Source: Oceanisphaera pacifica (GTDB lineage: Bacteria; Pseudomonadota; Gammaproteobacteria; Enterobacterales; Aeromonadaceae). From it: a DNA stretch of 64,000 nt. The stretch lies in assembly GCF_017498065.1 (NCBI RefSeq), contig NZ_JAGDFX010000016.1, positions 25,550-89,549 on the forward strand. Direction: 5' to 3'. Both the position numbers and the translations under genes were made by a program. Under the pieces are notes generated by a model, which saw only the letters and a program-made list of their open reading frames with translations, was not told where the DNA came from and searched no databases. Each line of letters opens with the position of its first letter. Position 1 is the first letter of the stretch. Of this stretch, positions 38,067 to 46,561 are shown one piece after another.

Positions 38067-38533
38067 GGCTGCCATACTCCCACGCTTTCACTCACATCTT
38101 TGATTGCTTCCCGAATACGCGTATACGTTGCACATCGGCAGAGGTTGCCTGCCATCGCAAGATCGATCGCATGATCATTGATTGATGTCTGGTCGTTCAG
38201 CAAAGCCAAAGCCGACATGATCTGGCCTGACTGGCAATACCCGCACTGCGCCACCTCATGGTCCAACCAAGCGCGCTGCACCTTTCGAGCCAAGGGCTTT
38301 TCAGAAATACCTTAAATCGTTGTTATTTCTTGCCCTGCAACACTTTGAACCGGCAACACACAAGAGCGGACAGGTTTCCCGTCCATATGAACCGTGCACG
38401 CGCCACACTGGGCGATACCACATCCGAACTTAGTGCCAGTGAGCTTCAAAATATCCCGTATTACCCAGAGCAGCGGCATGTCCCCGGGCACATCCACCTG
38501 ATGCGTTGTACCATTTACATTCAATGTCAACAT
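38063..38533 (-). pseudogene. 2Fe-2S subunit of the aldehyde oxidase (IorA-like) with an in-frame stop codon
   Basis: A 156-codon frame of normal length for the family, interrupted by a single TAA at 38312-38314 after residue 73. Before it are the plant-type 2Fe-2S ligands ([12 protein letters not shown] and C in VRSCVLP); after it, in the same frame, the second cluster ligands (QCGYCQSG and LCRCATYTR). The expected residue at the stop is Glu (usual TTIEGL), so one G-to-T change explains it. Unless suppressed or a sequencing error, the aldehyde oxidase lacks electron transfer. The gene ends in an ATGA overlap with the Mo subunit. Confidence 0.85.
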
Positions 38534-38697
38534 TGTGGCCGTCTCCTCGCCCGTATTCCCTTCACTGGCACGCTCTCCTTTCTAACGTTGAACTCATCCG
38601 GCCTGGCAGTCCGGAGCAAAAATTGAATATCGAGCATTCCGCGAAATACTCGAGCTAAATAGCGATATCGTTAAACTGTTGTCATGCTAACAGAAAT

Positions 38698-38712
38698 TAG
38701 ACCGGTCGTATA
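38698..38712. promoter_or_regulatory. NemR-type operator upstream of the aldehyde oxidase operon
   Basis: TAGACCGGTCGTATA, 14 of 15 matches to the box, 165 bp upstream of the 2Fe-2S subunit start; no other gene starts in between. Confidence 0.62.
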
Positions 38713-38770
38713 TTAGAGAACGGTACGTTCACAGTACGTTCGATGTTGTCGTCGCCAAGAGCAGACAGAC

Positions 38771-39547
38771 CTATAGCAATGACAAGAGCATCAGCAAGCC
38801 AAAGAACAACGCGAGAATACCGATAATCGGGCTAAAGCTCTGAATCTCTTGTTGCTGGCTGAAAAGGCTTCGCTTGAGGGCCTTATAGAAGCGCTTAGGT
38901 GTGTAAAGGTTTTTCTTGTAATGCGTTCGATAGTAATTCCGCAATCCTCCCGGCATTCTCTTGCGGTCAAACCGATACCAAAGCTTTAACACACCGAGCA
39001 GGTCTTTTTTACGAGCCCAATTCTTTGACATTATCGGGAGGTGCTTGAGCAAAACAGCTGAGCCAAAATCAATAATCTTCGGCTCCCCTGACGGAGTCAT
39101 CAAAATGTTGCCGGAATTACCAAGATCAAGGTGGACCATTCCAGTTTGATGAAGTTGCTGCACTGCAGCGTAAAGCTTTACAAAAAATTCCTTTGGAATC
39201 TCGCCGTTTTCCTGGAGCTCCTTCAATGAAAAACCTTTGAGGTACTGATAACAAACTCCACCACCACCGTTGGCGTTCCAACGTACCTGATTTGGCGTAA
39301 ATACTAACTCCTCAGCCTTTTTGAGCATTTTATATTCATGACGGGCCAACAATCGAAAACAATAACTGAGCGGGAAAAACAACAAGGGATAGGTTTTCAT
39401 AATCCTTTTCTCACCGCACTGGTCTACGGTGACTACGGTAGCCGGCTTGTGCCAGCGCTTTGAGCCAGAAGTACCGTGAGCATGCACATCCAGACAATCC
39501 AATGAGTTGCCTTTATCAAAGCTCATTGCTTGATCCTTACCAATCAT
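38771..39547 (-). CDS. Protein-kinase-like phosphotransferase with C-terminal membrane anchor
   Basis: 258 aa of the Kdo-kinase/RIO/ABC1-like kinase fold. The catalytic loop reads MVHLDLGNSGNIL (D141, N146) and the metal loop IIDFGSA (D160). The glycine-rich loop is weak; a Lys in EKRIMKTYPL could be the ATP-binding Lys. A single hydrophobic C-terminal stretch (about 241-258) could anchor it. GGGGTG seven bases before the ATG supports the start. It may phosphorylate a lipopolysaccharide sugar or a protein. It sits alone between the aldehyde oxidase and OYE genes, and its link to detoxification is unknown. Confidence 0.7.
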   Translation of the reverse strand: MIGKDQAMSFDKGNSLDCLDVHAHGTSGSKRWHKPATVVTVDQCGEKRIMKTYPLLFFPLSYCFRLLARHEYKMLKKAEELVFTPNQVRWNANGGGGVCYQYLKGFSLKELQENGEIPKEFFVKLYAAVQQLHQTGMVHLDLGNSGNILMTPSGEPKIIDFGSAVLLKHLPIMSKNWARKKDLLGVLKLWYRFDRKRMPGGLRNYYRTHYKKNLYTPKRFYKALKRSLFSQQQEIQSFSPIIGILALFFGLLMLLSLL

Positions 39548-39755
39548 TTTATATCACCCCGTCATCTCGATGACTCCGAGCAGAAATTATTGCGAGGAAT
39601 TGAGAGCCTGAATAATTCTGTAGCGATATTCGCGATATCACTATGAATGATGGGGTCCAGCGAAAAGACCAAAGTTATCGCGCAGCCGGGATAATGTTCC
39701 CGAAATACTAAAAGTGAGCCCCCTATCAAGGAGGCTCCTCTCATCCAGCAGCTCC

Positions 39756-40922
39756 TTAGCCTGTCACCCTCTCTGGTGTTCTGGGCTCCGAGGCAGCCTG
39801 CGAGTCGTAGGTGGGATAATCGATATATCCCTTGTCAGTTCCACCGTACATGGTTGTGGGATCAACCTCGTTCCAGGGCAGCCCTTGCCGTATCCGATAC
39901 GGCAAATCCGGGTTGGCAATAAACGGCTTTCCAAAAGCGAAAAGGTCGCCGTATCCTGCATCAAGCATACGAAGTGCTTTTTCCGGAGTGTAGCGGCCCG
40001 CATAAATCAAAATGCCACTAAAGGATTCCCTGAGTGCACTGCAGAAGCTTTCCGGCAGTCTTGGCGCATCATCCCAATCGGCCTCAGCAATTGAAATGTA
40101 GGCAACACCCATCCGATCCAACACCCTTGCGGCCTCCAGATAGGTTTCGTGAGGGTCCGATTCAACCAGCCCAAGATAGACGCGCTCCTCTTCCGTGCTC
40201 TCAAACAAGGGAGCAAATCTCACTCCCAGGCGCTCGGCCCCCACCTCCTCTGAGATTGCGGCCACAACTTCCTCCAGGAAACGCAACCGGTTCCGCAAAC
40301 TGCCGCCGTATTGATCGGTCCGGTGGTTGGTATGCTCTGAAATGAACTGATTCACCAGGTAGCCATTCGCGCTGTGTATTTCTACGCCATCAAACCCGGC
40401 ATCAATGGCATTACGAGCGGCGCGAGCGTATAGCTTTACAAGCTGCTGAACTTCCTCGGTTGTAAGTGCTCGAGGCTCATCGGGATCAGCTAGCGCACCT
40501 TCCCCGGGCGCTGTTTCTACGAACACTTTCACACCTTCAGCACGAATGGCGGAGGGCGCCACCGGCGCCTGCCCGTCTGGCTGAAGAGAACGGTGAGAAA
40601 CTCGCCCTACATGCCACAACTGACAAAAGATCTTGCCACCTTCCCGATGAACCGCATCGGTTACTTTTCTCCAACCTTCAATCTGTTCTGCCGTGAAAAT
40701 TCCTGGCGTCCACGCGTAACCCTGACCTCTAGGCTCTATCTGCGTGCCTTCTGTGACCATAAAGCCAGCTGAAGCCCGCTGCGCATAGTAGTCAGCCATC
40801 AGTTCGTTCGGAATATTTCCTGGCTGAGAGCTTCTTGAGCGCGTGAGAGGTGGCAGGACAATACGGTTTTTCAGTTCAAGCGAACCCAGACTCAAGGGCT
40901 CAAAAAGAGGACTTACATTCAT
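39756..40922 (-). CDS. Old yellow enzyme alkene reductase, copy 2
   Basis: 388 aa from the ATG at 40922 (AAAGGA nine bases upstream; the frame to 40979 lacks a ribosome site). It has VLPPLTRSRSSQPG, HVGRVSHRSLQPDGQ, the His/Asn pair in VEIHSANGYLVNQF and DQYGGSLRNR. Clearly full length and only moderately similar to copy 1, so an old duplication or separate acquisition. It is 56 bp downstream of the second aldehyde dehydrogenase gene. Both are divergent from a LysR gene, so they are probably LysR-controlled rather than NemR-controlled. Confidence 0.92.
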   Translation of the reverse strand: MNVSPLFEPLSLGSLELKNRIVLPPLTRSRSSQPGNIPNELMADYYAQRASAGFMVTEGTQIEPRGQGYAWTPGIFTAEQIEGWRKVTDAVHREGGKIFCQLWHVGRVSHRSLQPDGQAPVAPSAIRAEGVKVFVETAPGEGALADPDEPRALTTEEVQQLVKLYARAARNAIDAGFDGVEIHSANGYLVNQFISEHTNHRTDQYGGSLRNRLRFLEEVVAAISEEVGAERLGVRFAPLFESTEEERVYLGLVESDPHETYLEAARVLDRMGVAYISIAEADWDDAPRLPESFCSALRESFSGILIYAGRYTPEKALRMLDAGYGDLFAFGKPFIANPDLPYRIRQGLPWNEVDPTTMYGGTDKGYIDYPTYDSQAASEPRTPERVTG

Positions 40923-40978
40923 AACGCTATTTCCTTTAAATAAAGTTTTCATACCGGAGCAAGCAGTGCTCCGTTGCA

Positions 40979-42481
40979 TTAAAAGAGGCCCGGACCGGAC
41001 TCATTCAGGCTGATAATGATATTTTTCTTCTCGGTGTAACTATCCAGCACCATTTTGTGGGTCTCCCGACCAATACCGGATTTTTTGTATCCACCAAAAG
41101 GCGCATGTGCAGGCAGTTCGTGATAGGTATTCACCCATACCCGTCCTGTTTTGATAGCGCGAGCAATGTTGAGAGCGCGATTGATATCCTGCGTCCAAAC
41201 TGCGCCTGCCAAGCCGTACTCAGACTCATTGGCCAGCTCAATCACCTCGTCATCATCTTCGAACGACATAACCACCAAGACAGGACCGAAAATTTCCTCT
41301 TGTGCCACCCGCATTTTGTTGCTGGCATCAACGATAATCGTCGGAGAGATAAAGCAACCACGTTCCAGATTCGCACCAACCAGTCGCTCCCCCCCAGTAA
41401 CAATCCGTGCGCCTTCCTGGGTAGCCAGATCGATATAGCCGAGGATCCTTTCCATCTGTTGCTGGCTGACCTGGCTTCCCATTTGGGTGTTAAGATCCAA
41501 TGGATCTCCAACTTTTATCCCCTCAAACCGCTCCTTAAGCGCATTAACAAATTCGTCGAAGATAGACCGATGGACGAACAGTCGAGCGCCGGACTCACAC
41601 ACTTCCCCCTGATTGAGAAGAATCGATGTGACAGCCCCTTCCAAAGCCTTCTCGATATTTGCATCAGGAAACACAATGTTGGCTGATTTCCCACCCAGCT
41701 CTAAAGTCGCCGGTATCAGCTTTTCAGCCGCGGCCTTAGCTACGCGGTATCCAACCGCTGTAGACCCGGTAAAGGCCAACTTATCAACCCCCGGATGATC
41801 AAGCAGTGCTTGCCCGGCTTCCGGGCCGTTGCCAGTTACGATGTTGACGGTTCCTTGGGGTAAAACTTCGTTAAGGATTTCCCCCAAAGTAAGCAGAGTA
41901 ATTGAGGTCATCTCTGATGGCTTAATAACAATCGTGTTGCCAGCTGCCAGGGCCGGAGCCAACTTCCACGCAGCCATCAAAAGAGGGAAATTCCAAGGAA
42001 TAACCTGTCCAACAACGCCAACAGGCTCGCTCAACACTATACTCAGAGTCTGGTTATCAAGTTGTGCGGCCTCGTCGCTATGAGAACGAATAACACCTGC
42101 GAAATAACGAAAATGGTCAACGGCCAGCGGAATATCGATTTGACTGGATTCCCGCAACGGCTTGCCATTATCCAGAGTTTCCAAGTACGCAAACTCTTGT
42201 GCTCGAGCCTCAAGTAAATCAGCTATCGAGAGCAACGCGCGCTGACGCTCCACAGGGGAAGTGCCGCTCCAGCGGGGAAAAGCCTCACGTGCGGCCTTTA
42301 CTGCCAAATCCACGTCTTCACTATTTGCTAACTGCAGATTAGAGAGAACTGCTCCTGTTGCTGGGCTAACCGTTTGGACCGTCCTGCCAGACCGGCTTTC
42401 CACCCATTGACCGCCAATCAGCATGCTATAGTTCGGCTTGATAAATTCCTGAACGTTTTCTTTCGTTAAACTATGACTCAT
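40979..42481 (-). CDS. NAD-dependent aldehyde dehydrogenase, copy 2
   Basis: 500 aa, the length of betaine/phenylacetaldehyde dehydrogenases. Motifs: IPWNFPLLMAAWKLAPALAAG, Glu in LELGGKSANIV and catalytic Cys in NQGEVCESGARLF. It belongs to a different ALDH branch from copy 1 at 31871. It is first in a two-gene leftward operon with OYE copy 2. The 141-bp gap to the divergent LysR gene holds no NemR-type box. Confidence 0.92.
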   Translation of the reverse strand: MSHSLTKENVQEFIKPNYSMLIGGQWVESRSGRTVQTVSPATGAVLSNLQLANSEDVDLAVKAAREAFPRWSGTSPVERQRALLSIADLLEARAQEFAYLETLDNGKPLRESSQIDIPLAVDHFRYFAGVIRSHSDEAAQLDNQTLSIVLSEPVGVVGQVIPWNFPLLMAAWKLAPALAAGNTIVIKPSEMTSITLLTLGEILNEVLPQGTVNIVTGNGPEAGQALLDHPGVDKLAFTGSTAVGYRVAKAAAEKLIPATLELGGKSANIVFPDANIEKALEGAVTSILLNQGEVCESGARLFVHRSIFDEFVNALKERFEGIKVGDPLDLNTQMGSQVSQQQMERILGYIDLATQEGARIVTGGERLVGANLERGCFISPTIIVDASNKMRVAQEEIFGPVLVVMSFEDDDEVIELANESEYGLAGAVWTQDINRALNIARAIKTGRVWVNTYHELPAHAPFGGYKKSGIGRETHKMVLDSYTEKKNIIISLNESGPGLF

Positions 42482-42640
42482 TCTCTGCTCCTACCTTTGT
42501 CGAAACATCGTTGTGGACACAATCCATAGCAAACCCGCATTCGAGCTCGCGCGTTCACCTGGTATCGAGTCATGACAAAAGCGATCTTACGGTGGCATAC
42601 TTACAAGCAGAAACAGTAATTATTGGTTACAACTACAAAT

Positions 42641-43552
42641 ATGAATGGTATTAGTCGGATCGACTTAAAACAGCTAAGGGTTTTTAAAGCACTCTTAAAA
42701 GAGCGAAACGTGACACGTGCCGCCGCCCAGATGGGCCTCACCCAGCAAGCTGTAAGTGCTCAACTGAGCAAGCTTAGGGATACGTTTCAAGATCACTTGT
42801 TCCTGCGCTCCGCACAGGGCCTCATTCCCACGCCGCTGGCTGAACAGCTTGAGCCAAGAGTGAATGCAGTGTTCGAGAGTCTTGCGGCACTATCACCACC
42901 CGACAGGTTTGACCCTGCCGAAGTGCATACGACCTTTGTGATATCTGCGACGGATTATGCTGTAGCGGTTATATTGCCAAGATTGATGGCGAAGGTAAGA
43001 GCCCAAGCTCCGGGGTTAAAACTGATCATCAGGGACTTTGAAAGCGATCGACTGTATCCGCTTCTGACATCGGGAGACCTCGATCTTGCATTAACTTTTC
43101 CTGCGTTCGTCCCCGATGGTTGTCAAACGAAATGGTTGTTCTCCGAACACCACATCTGCGTAACAAGGAGTGATTCTCCGATGCAAAGCCGGCAATTCAC
43201 CATTGGTGACATTGCCGATTTGCCCCAGATTATTGTCTCCCCGACAAGAGCAAACCTGATCGGTTCAGCGGATGACTGGTTTGCAAGCAAGGGCTACAGC
43301 CGAAACATTGTTATGTCGGTACCGAGCTTCGCCGCTGCGCCGGCCTGTATCGCCTCAACTGACTGCATAGCTTTCTTGCCCTCACGCATTCTTCCGAACC
43401 CACTTGTTCGTCCGATCCAGCTTGATGATTCACCGCCCTGCTTCGATGTCATTGCCGCATGGCACCCTCGCTCAAGCCAGGACCCGCTGCACAAGTGGAT
43501 ACTTTCACTTCTCCAACAGGAATTCCCGGCGCAACAGAGCGCTAACCAATAG
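42641..43552 (+). CDS. LysR-family transcriptional regulator
   Basis: 303 aa from the ATG at 42641; an in-frame TTG at 42623 is less likely. The N-terminal winged helix-turn-helix is clear (LRVFKALLKERNVTRAAAQMGLTQQAVSAQLSKLR), followed by a two-lobe effector domain of the NodD/PcpR-like group. It is divergent from the ALDH2-OYE2 operon, the standard arrangement for a LysR activator of its neighbour. The effector is unknown, probably an aldehyde or enone. Confidence 0.88.
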   Translation: MNGISRIDLKQLRVFKALLKERNVTRAAAQMGLTQQAVSAQLSKLRDTFQDHLFLRSAQGLIPTPLAEQLEPRVNAVFESLAALSPPDRFDPAEVHTTFVISATDYAVAVILPRLMAKVRAQAPGLKLIIRDFESDRLYPLLTSGDLDLALTFPAFVPDGCQTKWLFSEHHICVTRSDSPMQSRQFTIGDIADLPQIIVSPTRANLIGSADDWFASKGYSRNIVMSVPSFAAAPACIASTDCIAFLPSRILPNPLVRPIQLDDSPPCFDVIAAWHPRSSQDPLHKWILSLLQQEFPAQQSANQ

Positions 43553-43565
43553 GGGCGCCCGACGG

Positions 43566-44579
43566 TTACCACTCAACAACGATTTTGCCAAAGTGACTGC
43601 CGCTTTCCTGGAATTTGAACGCGTCTGACAAACGTTCCAGAGGGTAGCTGCAGTCGATCACGGGGCGAAGATTATTCTGTTCCAGTGCTGCAACGTATTC
43701 CTGCTGCTGGCGGCGACTGCCAACCACCAACCCTTGCAGGCGAGCCTGCTTCGCCATCAACAACGAAGTGGGCACCTCGCCACCGCGCCCTGTCAATACG
43801 CCAATCAATGCTACATTTCCACCGACGCGAACAGCCTGCAATGACTGCCCAAGCGTTCCGGGCCCACCAACCTCAACAACATGATCAACACCCCGCCCTT
43901 TGGTTAATGCGAGCACCTCGGCACCCCAATTCGGACTTGTCCGATAGTTAATAACATCGGTTGCACCAAGGGCCCGAGCCCGTTCAAGCTTCTTGTCAGA
44001 AGACGAGGTAATAATGACTCGCGCCCCCATGGCTCTGGCAATCTGCAAGGCCGCAATGGATACGCCCCCGGTGCCGAGCAACAGCACGCTATCCCCTGCC
44101 TTGATTCCGCCCTCAACCACTAACGCCCGCCACGCTGTGAGGCCCGCTGTGGTGATCGTTGCCGCTTCGGAATGCCCCCAGCACGCAGGTGCATGGGTAA
44201 AATAGTGTGCTGGCCGCACCACATACTCAGTTGCGTAGCCGTCTATTCCATCACCTGGAGTTCCCCGGAAATTGCCTACATCATCAAATGCCCGACCGTC
44301 CTGCCATTGAGGGAAAAACCCAGACACAACGCTTTCGCCAACAGCGAATTCAGTCACGCCTTCACCAACAGCCTCGACCACTCCCGCACCGTCGGACATC
44401 AGAATCCGCCCATCGGCGGTTGGGATACTGCCATTAGCGACCAGTAAATCGTGGAAATTCAGGGAGGTTGCATGTATTGCCACACGTATTTGTCCCGGTC
44501 CGGGTTGGCCAGGGTCGGGCAGATCACTCAGCTCCAATTGATTCAGCCCACCCGGGGCCCGAAGAATAACCGCTCTCAT
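43566..44579 (-). CDS. Medium-chain NAD(P)-dependent alcohol dehydrogenase/quinone reductase
   Basis: 337 aa with the MDR nucleotide motif VLLLGTGGVSIAALQIARAMG and SDGAGVVEAVGEGV. The catalytic zinc Cys is not clear at the usual N-terminal position, which suggests a quinone-oxidoreductase-like, zinc-free enzyme. Its start lies 24 bp from a NemR-type box at 44603-44617, and the nemR gene is immediately upstream in the same direction. This resembles the nemR-nemA layout, with an MDR enzyme in place of NemA. Confidence 0.88.
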   Translation of the reverse strand: MRAVILRAPGGLNQLELSDLPDPGQPGPGQIRVAIHATSLNFHDLLVANGSIPTADGRILMSDGAGVVEAVGEGVTEFAVGESVVSGFFPQWQDGRAFDDVGNFRGTPGDGIDGYATEYVVRPAHYFTHAPACWGHSEAATITTAGLTAWRALVVEGGIKAGDSVLLLGTGGVSIAALQIARAMGARVIITSSSDKKLERARALGATDVINYRTSPNWGAEVLALTKGRGVDHVVEVGGPGTLGQSLQAVRVGGNVALIGVLTGRGGEVPTSLLMAKQARLQGLVVGSRRQQQEYVAALEQNNLRPVIDCSYPLERLSDAFKFQESGSHFGKIVVEW

Positions 44580-44602
44580 AAGGATTCCTCTATTCTCATA
44601 AA

Positions 44603-44617
44603 TAGACCGGTCGTCTA
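44603..44617. promoter_or_regulatory. NemR-type operator upstream of the MDR gene
   Basis: TAGACCGGTCGTCTA, identical to the core of the box at 33332. It sits between nemR and the MDR gene, 24 bp before the latter's start. Confidence 0.7.
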
Positions 44618-44647
44618 TAGTTAGATTAAATTTTTTCCGGCTAGCTC

Positions 44648-45244
44648 TTAATTCAACCCCAGCAACCCTTGTGTTGCCTCAAACGCAGACTCCAAGGGCT
44701 CACGGTTGCGTGTGATTTTCGCTCGCAGGCTTGCACCCAACCATAATTGATAGAGAGTTGACGCTGTCGTTTTTGCATCCAGGTGAGCAGGTAACGAGCC
44801 ATCAGCAATGCCGTCCTCAACTGCCCGGGCAAGTCTTGCGATAACTCGGTCCGTTCCCTGTTGCAACACAATGCGCATGGTTTCGGATAAGTCGCTAACT
44901 TCGGCTGCAAGTTTTACTGCCAAACACTTACCTTTCGGGTCGCAGGCCGACTGAGTTTCCAGCCAAACTTTCCAATAACCGATCAATCGCTCTGCTCCGG
45001 ACAAGCCCGGGCGCGAGAGTAGTGCCTCAAGAGAGACTTGGTAGTCCGAAAAATAGCTCTTGAGTAACTCCTCACCAAAGGCTTCTTTGGACCCAAAATA
45101 ATGATAAAAAGACCCTTTGGGCACACCAGCAGTCTGCAGAATTTCACTCAATCCGACAGCACTGAACCCTTTGCCACTGATAATACACTGGCCGGTTTCC
45201 AGGATATGACTACGTACATCGTGAACATTAGCTTTTGATTCCAT
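44648..45244 (-). CDS. nemR: NemR-like TetR-family electrophile/bleach-sensing repressor
   Basis: 198 aa. The N-terminal helix-turn-helix reads GLSEILQTAGVPKGSFYHYFGSKEAFGEEL, extremely close to E. coli NemR as I remember it. C107 (KGKCLAVKL) and K176 (GASLRAKITR) correspond to NemR C106 and K175, the pair that forms a sulfenamide switch on oxidation. The expected role is repression relieved by N-ethylmaleimide, methylglyoxal, quinones or hypochlorous acid. A perfect CTAGAC-N5-GTCTAG palindrome lies 20 bp before its start (autoregulation), and six further boxes mark the neighbouring detoxification genes. Confidence 0.88.
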   Translation of the reverse strand: MESKANVHDVRSHILETGQCIISGKGFSAVGLSEILQTAGVPKGSFYHYFGSKEAFGEELLKSYFSDYQVSLEALLSRPGLSGAERLIGYWKVWLETQSACDPKGKCLAVKLAAEVSDLSETMRIVLQQGTDRVIARLARAVEDGIADGSLPAHLDAKTTASTLYQLWLGASLRAKITRNREPLESAFEATQGLLGLN

Positions 45245-45264
45245 AAACAGATTCTAAGCCGGAC

Positions 45265-45279
45265 TAGACCAATTGTCTA
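45265..45279. promoter_or_regulatory. NemR-type operator upstream of nemR
   Basis: TAGACCAATTGTCTA with flanking C and G forms the palindrome CTAGAC-CAATT-GTCTAG. Its different spacer defines the conserved arms, and its position 20 bp from the nemR start supports autorepression. Confidence 0.75.
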
Positions 45280-45385
45280 GACGAGAGACTCTGGTTGTGC
45301 GCGGAGACCTATGGAAAACAAACACTCGACCAGCTGCTTTTATTACGCTTGGCTGCCATATCGCAAGACGGCGATGCATTATGAT

Positions 45386-45400
45386 TAGACCGGTCGTATA
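45386..45400. promoter_or_regulatory. NemR-type operator upstream of the GST gene
   Basis: TAGACCGGTCGTATA, identical to the box before the aldehyde oxidase operon, in the divergent nemR-GST region, 97 bp before the GST start. Confidence 0.68.
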
Positions 45401-45496
45401 TGATGTGAGATAGTAATAATCTCACGTTTGAGTGGGTAGCCACCCGGCAAAACCGCCTCTTCACTCATCTCGCACAAATCTTCCGGAGTTATACAT

Positions 45497-46123
45497 ATGA
45501 TCCTCGTTCATCACTTAAACGATTCGCGCTCACAGCGTATTCTCTGGTTGCTCGAAGAACTGGGCCTTGAGTACGACATTAAACGCTATGAGCGTGATTC
45601 GGTTACACATCTGGCGCCACCAGAGCTGTTGCGCATTCACCCACTGGGTAAGTCGCCGGTCATTGAAGACGGCAGTTTCATCATCCATGAATCCGGGGCA
45701 ATTATTGATTATCTCATCAGAAAGTATGCTGGAGACCTCCTGCACCCTACTCCTGAAAGCCGGGCGTATGAGCAATATGTGCAGTGGCTTCACTACGCTG
45801 AGGGATCGGCAATGCTTCCTCTGCTGTTAAAGGTTTATGTTGATCCTCTGGGAGATGGAGGTGCAGCTCTGCAGCCGCGCATAAACAGTGAACTCAATAA
45901 TCATTTGGGTTTTGTAGAGGCTTCGCTGGAGGGTAAAACCTTTCTGCTAGACGAACTGTTCAGTGCCGCAGATATCCAGATGAGCTTTGTTGGGGAGATT
46001 GCAGGCTCGTTTGGCCTATTACACCAACGTCCTAACCTGACAGCTTGGATCAAGCGGCTCCAAGCCCGCCCAGCATACCAATCTGCCTTAACAAGAGGTG
46101 GCACCTACCGTTTAGCCGACTAG
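45497..46123 (+). CDS. Glutathione S-transferase
   Basis: 208 aa. The thioredoxin-like N-terminal domain has the glutathione-contact segment NDSRSQRILWLLEE, the cis-Pro in HPLGKSPVIEDG and ESGAIIDYL; an all-helical C-terminal domain follows. GGAG seven bases before the ATG supports the start. It conjugates glutathione to electrophiles. It is divergent from nemR with two operators in the shared region, so it should be part of the regulon. Confidence 0.92.
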   Translation: MILVHHLNDSRSQRILWLLEELGLEYDIKRYERDSVTHLAPPELLRIHPLGKSPVIEDGSFIIHESGAIIDYLIRKYAGDLLHPTPESRAYEQYVQWLHYAEGSAMLPLLLKVYVDPLGDGGAALQPRINSELNNHLGFVEASLEGKTFLLDELFSAADIQMSFVGEIAGSFGLLHQRPNLTAWIKRLQARPAYQSALTRGGTYRLAD

Positions 46124-46141
46124 TATAAAACCTGTAGGCTC

Positions 46142-46188
46142 GATTGAGGTGTTTAGTGTGAATGGCAGATCCATTAAACACCTCAATC
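46142..46188. repeat. Perfect 14-bp inverted repeat after the GST gene
   Basis: GATTGAGGTGTTTA and its exact complement TAAACACCTCAATC are separated by 19 bases that contain a smaller ATGG/CCAT pairing. It begins 19 bases after the GST stop. It may be a transcription terminator, although no T run follows, or the footprint of a mobile element. Confidence 0.6.
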
Positions 46189-46254
46189 AACGCCTTCCTC
46201 GTTATTCAGGATAACCCTGCAGTCAGCCTTACCGACATTATTCCCAGTGCTTTA

Positions 46255-46557
46255 TTAATTCACCGTCTCCGGATAGTCATCCACGGCAGGGACCTTCGCT
46301 CGCTGAATAACGGCATAAAATACCGGCGTAAAGAGCAGCCCGAAAACCGTCACACCAATCATTCCGGAAAACACTGCAATACCCATGGCGTGACGCATCT
46401 CTGCTCCGGCGCCCGTGCTCAAAACAAGTGGAACCACACCGGCAGTGAAGGCAATTGACGTCATCAAAATGGGCCGTAACCGCAAACGACACGCCTCCAC
46501 AATTGCCTCATAATGCCTTTTCCCCTGAAGATTCAGATCTCTAGCAAACTCCACCAT
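46255..46557 (-). pseudogene. C-terminal fragment of an RND efflux pump (AcrB/MexF-like)
   Basis: About 100 residues corresponding to the last three membrane helices of an inner-membrane RND transporter: MVEFARDL, EACRLRLRPILMTSIAFTAGVVPL, GAGAEMRHAMGIAVFSGMIG and LFTPVFYAVI. The remaining roughly 900 residues are missing. The fragment stops matching at about 46560, exactly where an IS1634-type remnant starts. Confidence 0.88.
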
Positions 46558-46561
46558 AACA

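Noticed and set aside
41057..41686. 209-codon rightward open frame
   Set aside because: Lies wholly antisense to the second aldehyde dehydrogenase, with no ribosome site or recognisable domain.
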